Shown one piece after another: positions 24,601 through 39,600 of a stretch of DNA of 64,000 nt. A program made the position numbers and the translations under genes. Below the pieces are notes generated by a model that worked only from the letters and a program-made list of their open reading frames with translations, did not search any database and was not told the origin of the DNA. The DNA comes from G965229605 sp965229605 (GTDB lineage: Bacteria; Pseudomonadota; Alphaproteobacteria; CBDDJK01), in the NCBI GenBank assembly GCA_965229605.1, contig OZ245892.1:2356001-2420000 (forward strand). Direction: 5' to 3'. Numbering within the stretch: position 1 is the stretch's first letter; each line of letters starts with the position of its first letter.

Positions 24601-27600
24601 GTTGCCCAGCACATCGGTCACCGTGGACGTCACCGTCAGTTGATCATCATGATCAATCGTCAGTTGACCCGCCACATCCTGCAATTCCAGCGTCCAGCTT
24701 CCATTCGCATCTGCCGTATCGGTAAAGACCGTTCTCCCGCCGTCCTCGTCAGCAATCGTGATCCGTACAACCGCTCCGGCTTCGGCACTCCCCGAAAAAC
24801 CTGCCGTCGCATTGATCGAAAAGGCCCCGGTCCCATCCGGGTCACGGTCCTCTTCATCTATCGTCAGGCTGATCGGTTGCGCCACCGAATCAACACTCCA
24901 GGTCACCGTCGGCAGAGTCGAAACATTATTAACCCCGTCTGTCGCGCTCACAGTGACTGTCAGCTGATCATCATGGTCAATCGTCAGTTGACCCGCCACA
25001 TCCGCAAGCTCAAGCGTCCAGCTGCCCGCACCATCCGCCGTGGTCGTGAAGGTCGTCTGCCCGCCATCTTCATCGGCAACCGTCACCCGGATCACCGCGT
25101 CAGCTTCCGCACTGCCCGCAAAACCCGCCGTGTCATTGATCGAAAAGGCTCCGCCGCCGCTATCCGGGTCGCGATCCTCTTCATCAATCGTCATCTGAAG
25201 GGCAGAGGATACCGCATCAACGCTCCAGGTCACCGGTGCATAGGTCGAGACATTATTAACCCCGTCCGTGGCACTCACACTCACTGTCAGCTGATCCTCA
25301 TGATCAATCGTCAGTTCACTGGCCACATCTTGAAGCTCAAGCGTCCAGCTACCATTCGCATCTGACGTGGTCGTGAAGGTCGTCTGCCCGCCATCTTCAT
25401 CGGCAACCGTCACCCGCACAATCACATCGGCTTCCGTACTACCCGAAATCCCCGCCGTCGCATTGATCGAAAAGCTGCTGGTCCCGATATCCGTATCAAA
25501 ATCTTCATCATCTATCGTCAGATTGATCGGCGAGGTCACACTATCCACCGTCCAGGTGCCAAAATCCTGCGTGTCGACATTGCCAACCCTGTCCGTCACC
25601 GTCGAGGTCACCGTCAGTTGATCCTCATGGTCAATCGTCAACTTATTGGCGACATCCTGCAATTCCAGCGTCCAGCTGCCATTCGCATCAGATGTCGTGG
25701 TAAAGACCGCTTCACCGCCATCCTCATCCGCAATCGTCATCCGAATCACGGCCCCGGCTTCGGCACTGCCCGAAAGCCCTGCCGTCGCATTGATCGAATA
25801 AGGGTCCCCTTGATCAGGCTCCCGGTCATATCCGTCAATCGTCAGGCTGAGAGGCTGAACCACCGAATCAACCGTCCAGGTCACCGTCGGCAGGGTCGAA
25901 ACATTATTCACCCCGTCCGTCGCGCTTACATTGATCGTCAACTGATCCTCATGATCAATCGTCAGTTTACCCGCCACATCCTGCAATTCCAGCGTCCAGC
26001 TTCCCGCACTGTCTGCGGTGGTCGTGAAGATCGTCTCCCCGCCTTCTTCATCCGCAACCGTCACCCGGATCACCGCATCGCCTTCCGCACTGCCAGACAG
26101 ACCCGCCGTCGCATTGATCGAAAAGACCCCGCTGCTATCCGGGTCGCGATCCTCTTCATCAATCGTCAGGCTGATGTCATCAGCAATCGCATCAACCGTC
26201 CAGGTCACCGCTGCAAAAGTGGCGATATTATTCACCCCGTCTGTCGCGCTCACACTGATTGTTAATGTATCTTCGTGATCAATCGTCAGTTCACTGGCCA
26301 CATCCTGCAATTCCAGCGTCCAGCTGCCCGCACTATCTGCTGTCATCGTAAAGATGGTTTGACCCGAATCTTCATCCGCAACCGTAATCCTCACAACCGC
26401 ATCGGCTTCCGTGCTGCCCGAAAGCCCCGCCGTGGCGTTGATTGAAAAGCTGCTGGTCCCGGCATCTACATCAAAATCTTCATCATCTATCGTCAGATTG
26501 ATCGGCGAAGTCACCCCGTCCACCGTCCAGGTGCCAAAATCCAGATCGCTCACATTGCCAACCGCATCCGTGAAGCTTGAGCTCACCGTCAGTTGATCCT
26601 CATGATCAATCGTTAGCTGATTAGCGACATCTTGAAGCTCAAGTGTCCAACTGCCCGCCGCATCCGCCGTGCTGGTAAAGACCGCTTGACCGCCATCCTC
26701 GTCCGCAACCGTGATCCGAACAACCGAACCGGCTTCGGAACTCCCGGAAAGCCCTGCCGTCGCATTGATCGAAAAGACCCCGCCACTATCCGGGTCACGG
26801 TCTTCATCATCTATCGTCAGGCTGATCGGTTGTGCCACCGAATCAACTGTCCAGGTCACCGTCGCAAAGGTTGAAACGTTATTCACCCCGTCCGTCGCAC
26901 TCACATTAACCGTCAGCAGATCATCATGGTCAATCGTCAGTTGATTGGTCACATTTTCAAGTTCCAACGTCCAGCTTCCGGCACTGTCTGCCGTGGTCGT
27001 GAAGGTCGTCTCTCCCCCATCTTCATCCGCAACTGTCACCCGGATTACCGCATCGCCTTCGGCACTGCCTGCAAAACCTGCCGTCGCATTGATCGAAAAG
27101 GCCCCACCACTGTCAGGATCGCGGTCCTCTTCATCAATCGTCAGACTGATGTCATCGGAAATCGCATCAACCGTCCAGGTCACCGGCGCATAGGTGGCGA
27201 TATTATTGACCCCATCCGTTGCACTGACGCTGATTGTCAGTTTATCTTCGTGATCAATCGTCAGCTGACTGGCCACATCCTGCAATTCCAGCGTCCAGCT
27301 GCCCGCACTATCTGCTGTCGTCGTAAAGATGGTTTGGCCAAAATCATCATCGGCAACCGTGATCCTTACAATCGCATCGGCTTCCGTGCTGCCCGAAAGC
27401 CCCGCCGTCGCATTGATGGAAAAGCTGTTGGTGAGCGCATCCACATCAAAATCTTCATCATCTATGGTGAGATTGATCGGCGAGGTCACGCCATCCACTG
27501 TCCAGGTGCCAATATCCTGAGTATGAGCGTTGCCAAGCACATCGGTTACCGTGTAACTCACCGTCAGTTGATCATCATGGTCAATCGTCAATTGACTGAC

Positions 27601-30600
27601 AACATCCTGCAATTCCAGCGTCCAGCTACCGTTTGCATCAGCGGTATCGATAAAGACGCTCTGCCCGCCATCTTCGTCCACAACCGTCACCCGGACAACC
27701 GCTCCGGCTTCGGCACTGCCCGAGAATCCAGCCGTTGCATTGATTGAAAAGGTCCCGCCACTATCCGGGTCACGGTCTTCGTCATCTATGGTCAGACTGA
27801 TCGGTTGTGCCACCGAATCCACCGTCCAGGTTAACGTTGCAAAGGTGGCGACATTATTCACCCCGTCCGTCGCACTCACATTAACCGTCAGCAGGTCCAT
27901 ATGATCAATCGTCAGTTCACTGGTCACATCCTGCAATTCCAGCGTCCAGCTTCCCGCGCTGTCTGCGGTGGTCGTGAAGGTCGTCTCCCCGCCATCTTCA
28001 TCCGCAACCGTCACCCGGATCACCGAATCGCCTTCGGCACTGCCTGCAAAACCCGCCGTCGCATTGATTGAAAAGGCCCCGCCAGAATCCGGGTCGCGGT
28101 CTTCTTCGTCGATTGTCAGACTGATGTCATCAGCTATCGCATCAACCGTCCAGGTCACCACCGCATAGGTGGCGATATTATTGACCCCATCCGTTGCACT
28201 GACGCTGATTGTTAATGTATCTTCATGATCAATCGTTAGCTCACTGGCCACATCAGTCAGTTCCAGTGTCCAGCTACCCGCACTATCTGCCGTGGTGGTG
28301 AAGATAGTTTGACCAAAATCATCATCGGCAACCGTGATCCTTACAATCGCATCGGCTTCGGTGCTGCCCGAAATCCCCGCCGTCGCATTGATTGAAAACG
28401 TGTTGGTGAGCGCATCTACATCAAAATCTTCATCATCTATGGTGAGATTGATCGGCGAGGTCACGCCATCCACTGTCCAGGTGCCAATATCCTGCGTATG
28501 AGCGTTGCCAAGCACATCGGTTACCGTGTAACTCACCGTCAATTGATCATCATGATCAATCGTTAGCTGATTAGCGACATCCTGCAATTCCAGCGTCCAG
28601 CTGCCATTCGCATCAGCGGTATCGATAAAGACGCTCTGCCCGCCATCCTCGTCCACAACCGTCACCCGCACAACTGCCCCGGCTTCGGCACTGCCAGAGA
28701 ATCCAGCTGTCGCATTGATTGAAAAGGTCCCGCCACTGTCAGGATCGCGGTCTTCGTCATCTATGGTCAGACTGATCGGTTGTGCCACCGAATCCACCGT
28801 CCAGGTTAACGTTGCAAAGGTGGCGACATTATTAACCCCGTCCGTCGCACTCACATTAACCGTCAGCAGGTCCATATGATCAATCGTCAGTTCACTGGTC
28901 ACATCAGCCAATTCCAGCGTCCAGCTTCCCGCACTGTCTGCCGTGGTCGTGAAGGTCGTCTCCCCCCCATCTTCATCTGCAACCGTCACCCGGATCACCG
29001 AATCGCCTTCGGCACTGCCAGACAGACCCGCCGTCGCATTGATTGAAAAGGCTCCGCCAGAATCCGGGTCGCGGTCCTCTTCATCAATCGTCAGACTGAT
29101 ATCATCAGCAATCGCATCAACCGTCCAGGTCACCGCCGCATAGGTGGCGATATTATTCACCCCGTCTGTTGCACTGACGCTGATTGTCAATTTATCTTCG
29201 TGATCAATCGTCAGCTGGCTGGCAACATCTTGAAGTTCAAGCGTCCAGCTGCCCGCACTATCTGCCGTGGTGGTGAAGATGGTTTGACCAAAATCATCAT
29301 CGGCAACCGTAATCCGAACAACCGCATCAGCTTCCGTGCTTCCCGAAATCCCCGCCGTGGCATTGATCGAAAAGCTGTTGGTCCCGGCATCCACATCAAA
29401 ATCTTCATCATCTATGGTGAGATTGATCGGCGAGGTCACGCCATCTACCGTCCAGGTGCCAATATCCTGCGTATGAGCGTTGCCAAGCACATCGGTCACC
29501 GTGTAACTCACCGTCAGTTGATCATCATGATCAATCGTTAGCTGATTAGCGACATCTTGAAGCTCAAGCGTCCAGCTGCCATTCGCATCTGCGGTATCGA
29601 TAAAGACGCTCTGCCCGCCATCCTCATCAGCAACCGTCACCCGGACAACCGAACCAGCCTCGGCACTGCCCGAGAATCCAGCCGTTGCATTGATTGAAAA
29701 GGCCCCGCCACTATCCGGGTCACGGTCTTCGTCATCTATGGTCAGACTGATCGGTTGTGCCACCGAATCCACCGTCCAGGTTAACGTTGCAAAGGTGGCG
29801 ACATTATTCACCCCGTCCGTCGCACTCACATTAACCGTCAGCAGGTCCATATGATCAATCGTCAGTTCACTGGTCACATCCTGCAATTCCAGCGTCCAGC
29901 TTCCCGCGCTGTCTGCGGTGGTCGTGAAGGTCGTCTGTCCGCCATCTTCATCCGCAACCGTCACCCGGATCACCGAATCGCCTTCGGCACTGCCTGCAAA
30001 ACCCGCCGTCGCATTGATTGAAAAGGCCCCGCCAGAATCCGGGTCGCGATCTTCTTCATCAATCGTCAGACTGATGTCATCAGCTATCGCATCAACCGTC
30101 CAGGTCACCGGCGCAAAAGTGGCGATATTATTGACCCCATCCGTTGCACTGACGCTGATTGTTAATGTATCTTCATGATCAATCGTTAGCTGGCTGCCGA
30201 CATCAGTCAGTTCCAGTGTCCAGCTACCCGCACTATCTGCCGTGGTGGTGAAGATAGTTTGACCAAAATCATCATCGGCAACCGTGATCCGCACAATCGC
30301 ATCGGCTTCCGTGCTGCCCGAAATCCCCGCCGTCGCATTGATTGAAAACGTGTTGGTGACAGCATCCACATCAAAATCTTCATCATCTATCGTCAGATTG
30401 ATCGGTGAGGTGACGCCATCCACTGTCCAGGTGCCAATATCCTGCGTATGAGCGTTGCCAAGCACATCGGTTACCGTGTAACTCACCGTCAGTTGATCAT
30501 CATGATCAATCGTTAGCTGATTAGCGACATCCTGCAATTCCAGCGTCCAGCTGCCATTCGCATCAGCGGTATCGATAAAGACGCTCTGCCCGCCATCCTC

Positions 30601-33600
30601 GTCCACAACCGTCACCCGCACAACTGCCCCGGCTTCGGCACTGCCAGAGAATCCAGCCGTCGCATTGATCGAAAAGGTCCCGCCACTATCAGGATCGCGG
30701 TCTTCGTCATCTATGGTCAGACTGATCGGTTGTGCCACCGAATCCACCGTCCAGGTTAGCGTCGCAAAGGTGGCGACATTATTAACCCCGTCTGTTGCAC
30801 TCACATTAACCGTCAGCAGGTCCATATGATCAATCGTCAGTTGATTGGTCACATCAGCCAATTCCAGCGTCCAGCTTCCCGCACTGTCTGCGGTGGTCGT
30901 GAAGGTCGTCTCCCCCCCATCCTCATCCGCAACCGTCACCCGGATCACCGCATCGCCTTCGGCACTGCCAGACAGACCCGCCGTCGCATTGATTGAAAAG
31001 GCCCCGCCACTATCAGGATCGCGGTCCTCTTCATCAATCGTCAGACTTATGTCATCAGCTATCGCATCAACCGTCCAGGTCACCACCGCATAGGTGGCGA
31101 TATTATTGACCCCATCCGTTGCACTGACGCTGATTGTTAATGTATCTTCATGATCAATCGTTAGCTCACTGGCCACATCTTGAAGTTCAAGCGTCCAGCT
31201 GCCCGCACTATCTGCTGTCGTCGTAAAGGTGGTTTGACCCAAATCATCATCGGCAACCGTAATCCGAACAATCGCGTCGGCTTCGGTGCTGCCCGAAATC
31301 CCCGCCGTGGCATTGATTGAAAAGCTGTTGGTGCCGATATCCGTATCAAAATCTTCATCATCTATCGTCAGATTGATCGGCGAGGTCACCCCGTCCACCG
31401 TCCAGGTGGCAATATCCTGAGTATGGGTATTGCCAAGCACATCGGTCACCGTGTAACTCACCGTCAGTTGATCATCATGATCAATCGTTAGCTGATTAGC
31501 GACATCCTGCAATTCCAGCGTCCAGCTGCCATTCGCATCAGCGGTATCGATAAAGACACTCTGCCCGCCATCTTCATCAGCAACCGTAATCTGTATAACT
31601 GAACCGGCTTCGGCACTGCCCGAGAATCCAGCCGTTGCATTGATCGAAAAGGTCCCGCCACTATCAGGATCACGGTCTTCTTCATCGATGGTCAGGCTGA
31701 TCGGTTGTGCCACCGAATCCACCGTCCAGGTTAGCGTTGCAAAAGTTGAAACGTTATTAACCCCGTCCGTGGCACTTACATTAACCGTCAACTGGTCCAT
31801 ATGATCAATCGTCAGTTCACTGGTTACATCTGCGAGTTCAAGGGTCCAGCTGCCCGCACTGTCTGCCGTGGTGGTGAAGGTCGTCTCCCCCCCATCTTCA
31901 TCGGCAACCGTCACCCGGATCACCGCATCGCCTTCGGCACTGCCAGACAGACCCGCTGTGGCATTGATTGAAAAGGCCCCACCAGAATCCGGGTCGCGGT
32001 CTTCTTCGTCGATAGTCAGCTGAATGGTGGAGGATATCGAATCAACCGTCCAGGTCACCGGCGCAAAAGTGGCAATATTATTCACTCCGTCTGTCGCGCT
32101 TACACTCACCGTCAATTTATCTTCGTGATCAATCACCAGCTCATTGGCGACATCCTGAAGCTCTAACGTCCAGCTGCCCGCACTATCTGCCGTGGTGGTG
32201 AAGATAGTTTGACCAAAATCATCATCGGCAACCGTGATCCTTACAATCGCATCGGCTTCCGTGCTGCCCGAAATCCCCGCCGTCGCATTGATTGAAAAGG
32301 CCCCGCCACTATCAGGATCGCGGTCTTCATCATCTATCGTCAGATTGATCGGTGAGGTCACCCCGTCCACTGTCCAGGTGCCAATACCCTGATTATGGAT
32401 ATTGCCAACCGCATCGGTCACCGTATAACTCACCGTTAGTTGATCATCGTGATCAATCGTTAGCTGATTAGCGACATCCTGCAATTCCAGCGTCCAGCTA
32501 CCGTTTGCATCAGCGGTATCGATAAAGACGCTCTGCCCGCCATCTTCGTCCACAACCGTCACCCGGACAACTGCCCCGGCTTCGGCACTGCCCGAGAATC
32601 CAGCCGTCGCATTGATCGAAAAGGCCCCGCCACTATCAGGATCGCGGTCTTCGTCATCTATGGTCAGACTGATCGGTTGTGCCACCGAATCCACCGTCCA
32701 GGTTAGTGTTGCAAAGGTGGCGACATTATTCACCCCGTCTGTTGCACTCACATTAACCGTCAGCAGGTCCATATGATCAATCGTCAGTTGATTGGTCACA
32801 TCAGCCAATTCCAGCGTCCAGCTACCCGCACTGTCTGCCGTGGTGGTGAAGGTGGTCTCCCCACCATCTTCATCGGCAACCGTCACCCGGATCACCGCAT
32901 CACCTTCGGCGCTACCCGCAAAACCAGTCGTGGCATTGATGGAAAAGGCTGTGCCACTATTCGGATCGCGGTCTTCTTCATCTATTGTCAGCTGAATGGT
33001 GGAGGATATCGCATCAACCGTCCAGATCACCGGCGCAAAAGTGGCAATATTATTCACTCCGTCTGTCGCGCTTACACTCACCGTCAATTTATCTTCGTGA
33101 TCAATCACCAGCTCATTGGCGACATCCTGAAGCTCTAACGTCCAGCTGCCCGCACTATCTGCTGTGGTCGTAAAGATAGTTTGACCCAAATCATCATCGG
33201 CAACCGTGATCCGCACAATCGAATCGGCTTCCGTGCTGCCGGATATGCCTGCGGTTGCATTGATTGAAAAGCTGTTGGTCCCGGCATCCACATCAAAATC
33301 TTCATCATCTATGGTGAGATTGATCGGTGAGGTCACGCCGTCCACTGTCCAGGTGCCAATATCCTGATTATGGATATTGCCAACCGCATCGGTCACCGTA
33401 TAACTCACCGTCAGTTGGTCATCGTGATCAATCGTTAGCTGATTGGCAACATCCTGCAATTCCAAGGTCCAGCTGCCGTTTGCATCAGCGGTATCGGTAA
33501 AGACTGCTTGCCCGCCATCCTCGTCAGCAACCGTAATCTGTATAACCGAACCGGCTTCAGCACTGCCGGAAAGCCCTGCCGTGGCATTGATCGAAAAGGT

Positions 33601-36600
33601 CCCGCCGCTATCAGGATCACGGTCTTCATCATCTATGGTCAGGCTGATCGGTTGTGCCACCGAATCCACCGTCCAGGTTAGCGTCGCAAAGGTAGCGACA
33701 TTATTCACCCCGTCTGTTGCACTCACATTAACCGTCAGCAGGTCCATATGATCAATCGTCAGTTGATTGGTCACATCCGCAAGTTCAAGGGTCCAGCTAC
33801 CCGCACTGTCTGCCGTGGTGGTGAAGGTGGTCTCTCCGCCATCTTCATCCGCAACCGTCACCCGGATCACCGCATCACCTTCGGCGCTACCCGCAAAACC
33901 AGTCGTCGCATTGATGGAAAAGGCTGTACCACTATTCGGATCGCGGTCTTCTTCGTCGATTGTCAGTTGAATGGTCGAAGATATCGCATCAACCGTCCAG
34001 ATCACCGGCGCATAGGTCGCGATATTATTCACCCCGTCCGTGGCAGTCACGCTCACCGTTAATTTATCTTCGTGATCAATCACCAACTCATTGGCGACAT
34101 CCTGAAGCTCTAACGTCCAGCTGCCCGCCGCATCGGCTGTGGTGGTGAAGATACTTTCACCCAAATCATCGTCGGCAACCGTGATCCGCACAACTGCATC
34201 GGCTTCGGTGCTGCCCGAAATCCCCGCCGTGGCATTGATTGAAAAGCTGTTGGTCCCTGAATCTACATCAAAATCTTCATCATCTATCGTCAGATTGATC
34301 GGTGAGGTCACACCATCCACTGTCCAGGTGGCAATATCCTGAGTGTGGATATTGCCAACCGCATCGGTCACCGTGTAACTCACCGTCAGCTGATCATCAT
34401 GATCAATCGTTAGCTGAGTGGCGACATCCTGCAATTCAAGCGTCCAGCTGCCATTGGCATCAGCGGTATCAGTAAAGACCGCTTGACCGCCGTCTTCATC
34501 AGCAACCGTAATCTGTATAACCGAACCGGCTTCGGCACTGCCAGAAAGCCCTGCCGTTGCATTGATCGAAAAGGTCCCGCCGCTATCAGGATCACGGTCT
34601 TCTTCGTCAATCGTCAGGCTGATCGGTTGTGCCACCGAATCCACCGTCCAGGTTAGCGTCGCAAAAGTTGAAACGTTATTGACCCCGTCCGTGGCACTTA
34701 CATTGATTATCAGCTGGTCTTCGTGATCAATCGTCAGTTCATTGGTTACATCTGCAAGTTCAAGCGTCCAGCTGCCGTTTGCATCGGTGGTCGTGGTGAA
34801 TGTCGTCTCTCCGCCATCTTCATCAGCAACCGTCACCCGGATCACCGCATCGGCTTCGGCACTGCCTGCAAAACCTGTCGTGGCATTGATGGAAAAGGCA
34901 CTACCGCTATTCGGATCGCGGTCTTCTTCGTCGATTGTCAGCTGAATGGTGGAGGATATCGCATCAACCGTCCAGATCACCGGTGCATAGGTTGCGATAT
35001 TATTCACCCCGTCCGTGGCAGTCACGCTCACCGTTAATTTATCTTCATGATCAATCACCAACTCATTGGCCACATCCTGAAGTTCCAACGTCCAGCTGCC
35101 CGCACTATCTGCCGTGGTCGTGAAGGTCGTCAGCCCTCCATCCTCCGTGTCAGCAACGGTAATCCGCACAATCGCATCGGCCTCCGTGCTGCCAGATATC
35201 CCCGCCGTCGCATTGATCGAGAAGGTGTTACTGACCGCATCCACATCAAAATCTTCATCATCTATCGTCAGATTGATCGGCGAGGTCACGCCATCCACTG
35301 TCCAGGTGCCAATATCCTGAGTATGGGTATTGCCAACCGCATCGGTCACCGTGTAACTCACCGTCAGTTGATCATCGTGATCAATCGTCAGGTCATTGGC
35401 AACATCCTGCAATTCCAAGGTCCAGCTACCATTGGCATCAGCGGTATCAGTAAAGACGGCCAGCCCGCCATCTTCGTCCGCAACCGTAATCTGTATAACC
35501 GAACCAGCTTCGGCACTGCCGGAAAGCCCTGCCGTTGCATTGATCGAAAAGGTCCCGCCACTATCAGGATCGCGGTCTTCGTCATCTATCGTCAGGTTGA
35601 TCGGTTGTGCCACCGAATCCACTGTCCAGATCACAGCTGGCAGGGTCGAGACATTATTAACCCCGTCCGTTGCACTAACATTGATGGTCAGCTGATCGTC
35701 GTGATCAATGGTCAGTTCACTGGCGATATTCTCAAGTTCAAGGGTCCAGCTGCCGTTTGCATCGGTGGTCGTGGTAAACGTCGTCTCTCCGCCATCTTCA
35801 TCTGCAACCGTCACCCGGATCACCGCATCGACTTCGGCACTGCCAGACAGACCTGCTGTCGCATTGATTGAAAAAGCCGCACCACTGTCAGGATCGCGGT
35901 CTTCTTCGTCAATCGTCAGTTGAACGGTGGAGGATATCGCATCAACCGTCCAGGTCACCGCGCCATAAGTGGCGATATTATTGACCCCGTCTGTGGCGGT
36001 CACGCTAAGAGTTAGTTTATCTTCGTGATCAATCACCAGTTCATTGGTCACATCCTGAAGTTCTAACGTCCAACTGCCCGCCGCATCTGCTGTGGTCGTG
36101 AAGGTGGTTTGACCCAAATCATCATCGGCAACCGTAATCCGCACAATCGCATGAGCTTCCGTGCTGCCCGAAATCCCGGCCGTCGCATTGATCGAAAAGG
36201 CCCCGCCGCTATCAGGGTTACGGTCTTCATCATCTATCGTCAGATTGATCGGCGAGGTCATACCATCCACTGTCCAGGTGTTAATATCCTGCCTATGGAC
36301 ATTGCCAAGCACATCGGTCACGCTTGAAGTGATGGTCAGCTTGTCATCATGATCAATCGTTAGCTGATTGGCAACGTCTTGAAGTTCAAGGGTCCAGCTG
36401 CCATTGCTATCAGCGGTATCCGTAAAGACCGCTTCACCGCCGTCTTCGTCAGCAACCGTGATCCGCACAACCGCCCTGGCTTCGGTGCTGCCAGAAAGCC
36501 CTGCCGTGGCGTTGATTGAAAAGGTCCCACCACTATCGGGATCGCGGTCTTCTTCATCTATCGTCAGGCTGACTGGCTCGGCAACTGAATCAACCGTCCA

Positions 36601-39600
36601 GATCACGGCTGGCAGGGTCGAGACATTATTAACCCCGTCCGTCGCACTCACATTGACCGTCAGTTTATCTTCATGATCAATCGTCAGTTCACTGGCGATA
36701 TTCTCAAGCTCAAGGGTCCAGCTGCCGTTTGCATCGGTGGTCGTGGTAAACGTCGTCTCTCCGCCATCTTCATCTGCAACCGTCACCCGGATCACGGCAT
36801 CGACTTCGGCACTGCCAGACAGACCTGCTGTCGCATTGATTGAAAAAGCCGCACCACTGTCAGGATCGCGGTCTTCTTCGTCAATCGTCAGTTGAACGGT
36901 GGAGGATATCGCATCAACCGTCCAGGTGACCGCGCCATAAGTGGCGATATTATTGACCCCGTCTGTGGCGGTCACATTGATGGTCAATTCATCTTCGTGA
37001 TCAATCACCAGTTCATTGGTCACATCCTGAAGTTCTAACGTCCAGCTGCCCGCACTATCTGCCGTGGTCGTAAAGGTCGTTTGACCCAAATCATCATCGG
37101 CAACCGTGATCCGCACAATCGCATGAGCTTCCGTGCTGCCGGATATCCCGGCCGTGGCATTGATTGAAAAGGCCCCGCCGCTATCAGGGTTACGGTCTTC
37201 ATCATCAATCGTCAGATTGATCGGCGAGGTCATACCATCCACTGTCCAGGTGTTAATATCCTGCCTATGGACATTGCCAAGCACATCGGTCACGCTTGAA
37301 GTGATGGTCAGCTTGTCATCATGATCAATCGTTAGCTGATTGGCAACGTCTTGAAGTTCAAGGGTCCAGCTGCCATTACTATCAGCGGTATCGGTAAAGA
37401 CCGCTTCACCGCCGTCTTCGTCAGCAACCGTGATTCGCACAACCGCCCTGGCTTCAGTGCTGCCAGAAAGCCCTGCTGTGGCGTTGATTGAAAAGCTCCC
37501 GCCACTATCAGGATCGCGGTCTTCTTCATCTATTGTCAGGCTGACGGGCTCGGCTATCGAATCAACCGTCCAGATCACGGCTGGCAGGGTCGAGACATTA
37601 TTAACCCCGTCCGTCGCACTTACATTGACCGTCAGTTTATCTTCATGATCAATCGTCAGTTCACTGGCGATATTCTCAAGTTCAAGGGTCCAGCTGCCGT
37701 TTGCATCGGTGGTGGTGGTGAATGTCGTCTCTCCGCCGTCTTCATCCGCAACCGTCACCCGGATCACGGCATCGACTTCGGCACTGCCAGACAGACCCGC
37801 CGTCGCATTGATTGAAAAAGCCGCACCACTGTCAGGATCGCGGTCCTCTTCATCAATTGTCAGCTGAATGGCGGAGGATATTGCATCAACCGTCCAGGTC
37901 GCGGTTGGCAGAATCGTGACATTATTAACCCCGTCTGTCGCACTCACATTAACGGTCAATTCATCTTCGTGATCAATCACCAACTCATTGGTGACATCCT
38001 GAAGTTCTAACGTCCAGCTGCCGTTTGCATCTGCTGTGGTGGTGAAAATACTTTGACCCAAATCATCATCAGCAACCGTGATCCGAATAACCGCACCAGC
38101 TTCCGTGCTGCCGGAAATCCCGGCCGTCGCATTAATCGAAAAGGCCCCGGACCCATCAGGGTTGCGGTCTTCTTCATCTATCGACAAAGTAACGCCATCA
38201 GCAATCGAATCAACCGTCCAGGTCACAGTTGGCAGGGCCGAGACATTATTGACCCCGTCGGTTGCACTGACTGTTACTGTCAGCGCATCGTCATGATCAA
38301 TCGTCAGTTGATTGGTCACATCTTGAAGCTCAAGCGTCCAGCTGCCGTTTGCGTCTGCTGTGGTGGTGAAGGTGGTCTCTCCGCCATCCTCGTCCGCAAC
38401 CGTCACCCGGATCACCGCATCGGCTTCGGCACTGCCAGCAAAACCCGCCGTCGCATTGATCGAAAAAGCCCCGCCGCTATCAGGGTCGCGGTCTTCTTCG
38501 TCGATTGTTAGCTGAATGGTGGAGGATATCGCATCAACCGTCCAGGTCACCGCCGCATAGGTGGCGATATTATTCACCCCGTCTGTTGCGGTTACGCTCA
38601 CCGTCAGTTTATCTTCGTGATCAATCGTCAGTTCATTGGCGATATTCTCAAGTTCAAGGGTCCAGCTACCGTTTGCATCTGCTGTGGTGGTGAAAATACT
38701 TTGACCCGAATCGTCATCAGCAACCGTAATCCGCACGACCGCATCGGCCTCGGTGCTGCCGGAAATCCCTGCTGTCGCATTGATTGAAAAGGCCCCGACT
38801 CCATCCGGGTTACGGTCTTCTTCATCTATCGTCAGATTGATCGGCGAGGTCACTCCGTCCACCGTCCAGGTGCCCATCTCCTGATAGAACTTGTTGCCAA
38901 GCACATCGGTCACCGTCGAGGTCACCGTCAAACTGTCATCATGGTCAATCGTTAGCTGACCCTGAACATCGCCCAACGTCAAAGTCCAGTTGCCTGCCGA
39001 GTCTGCCGTGCTGGTAAAGATCGCCTGCTCGCCATCTTGATCAACAATCGTCAAGCGCACAACCGCTCCGGCTTCGGTGCTGCCATAAAGACCCGCCGTG
39101 GCATTGATTGAAAAGGTCCCGCCACTGTCCGGGTCGCGGTCTTCTGCATCTATCGTCAGGTTGGCCGGTTCAGCGATTGAATCAACCGTCCAGATCACCG
39201 GTGCAAAGGTTGAAATGTTATTCACCCCGTCTGTCGCACTCACATTGACCGTCAGTTGATCGTCATGATCAATCGTCAGCTCATTGGTCACATTTTGAAG
39301 CTCAAGGGTCCAGCTGCCATTTGCATCGGTGGTCGTGGTGAAGGTTGTCTCTCCGCCATCCTCGTCAGCAACCGTCACCCGGATTACCGCATCAGCTTCG
39401 GCACTGCCAGAAATCCCCGCTGTGGCATTGATTGAAAAGGCCCCGCCGCTATCAGGATCACGGTCTTCTTCGTCGATTGTCAGCTGAATGGTGGAGGATA
39501 TCGCATCAACCGTCCAGATGACCGGCGCAAAAGTGGCAATATTATTCACCCCGTCTGTTGCGCTCACGCTCACCGTCAATTTATCTTCGTGATCAATCTC

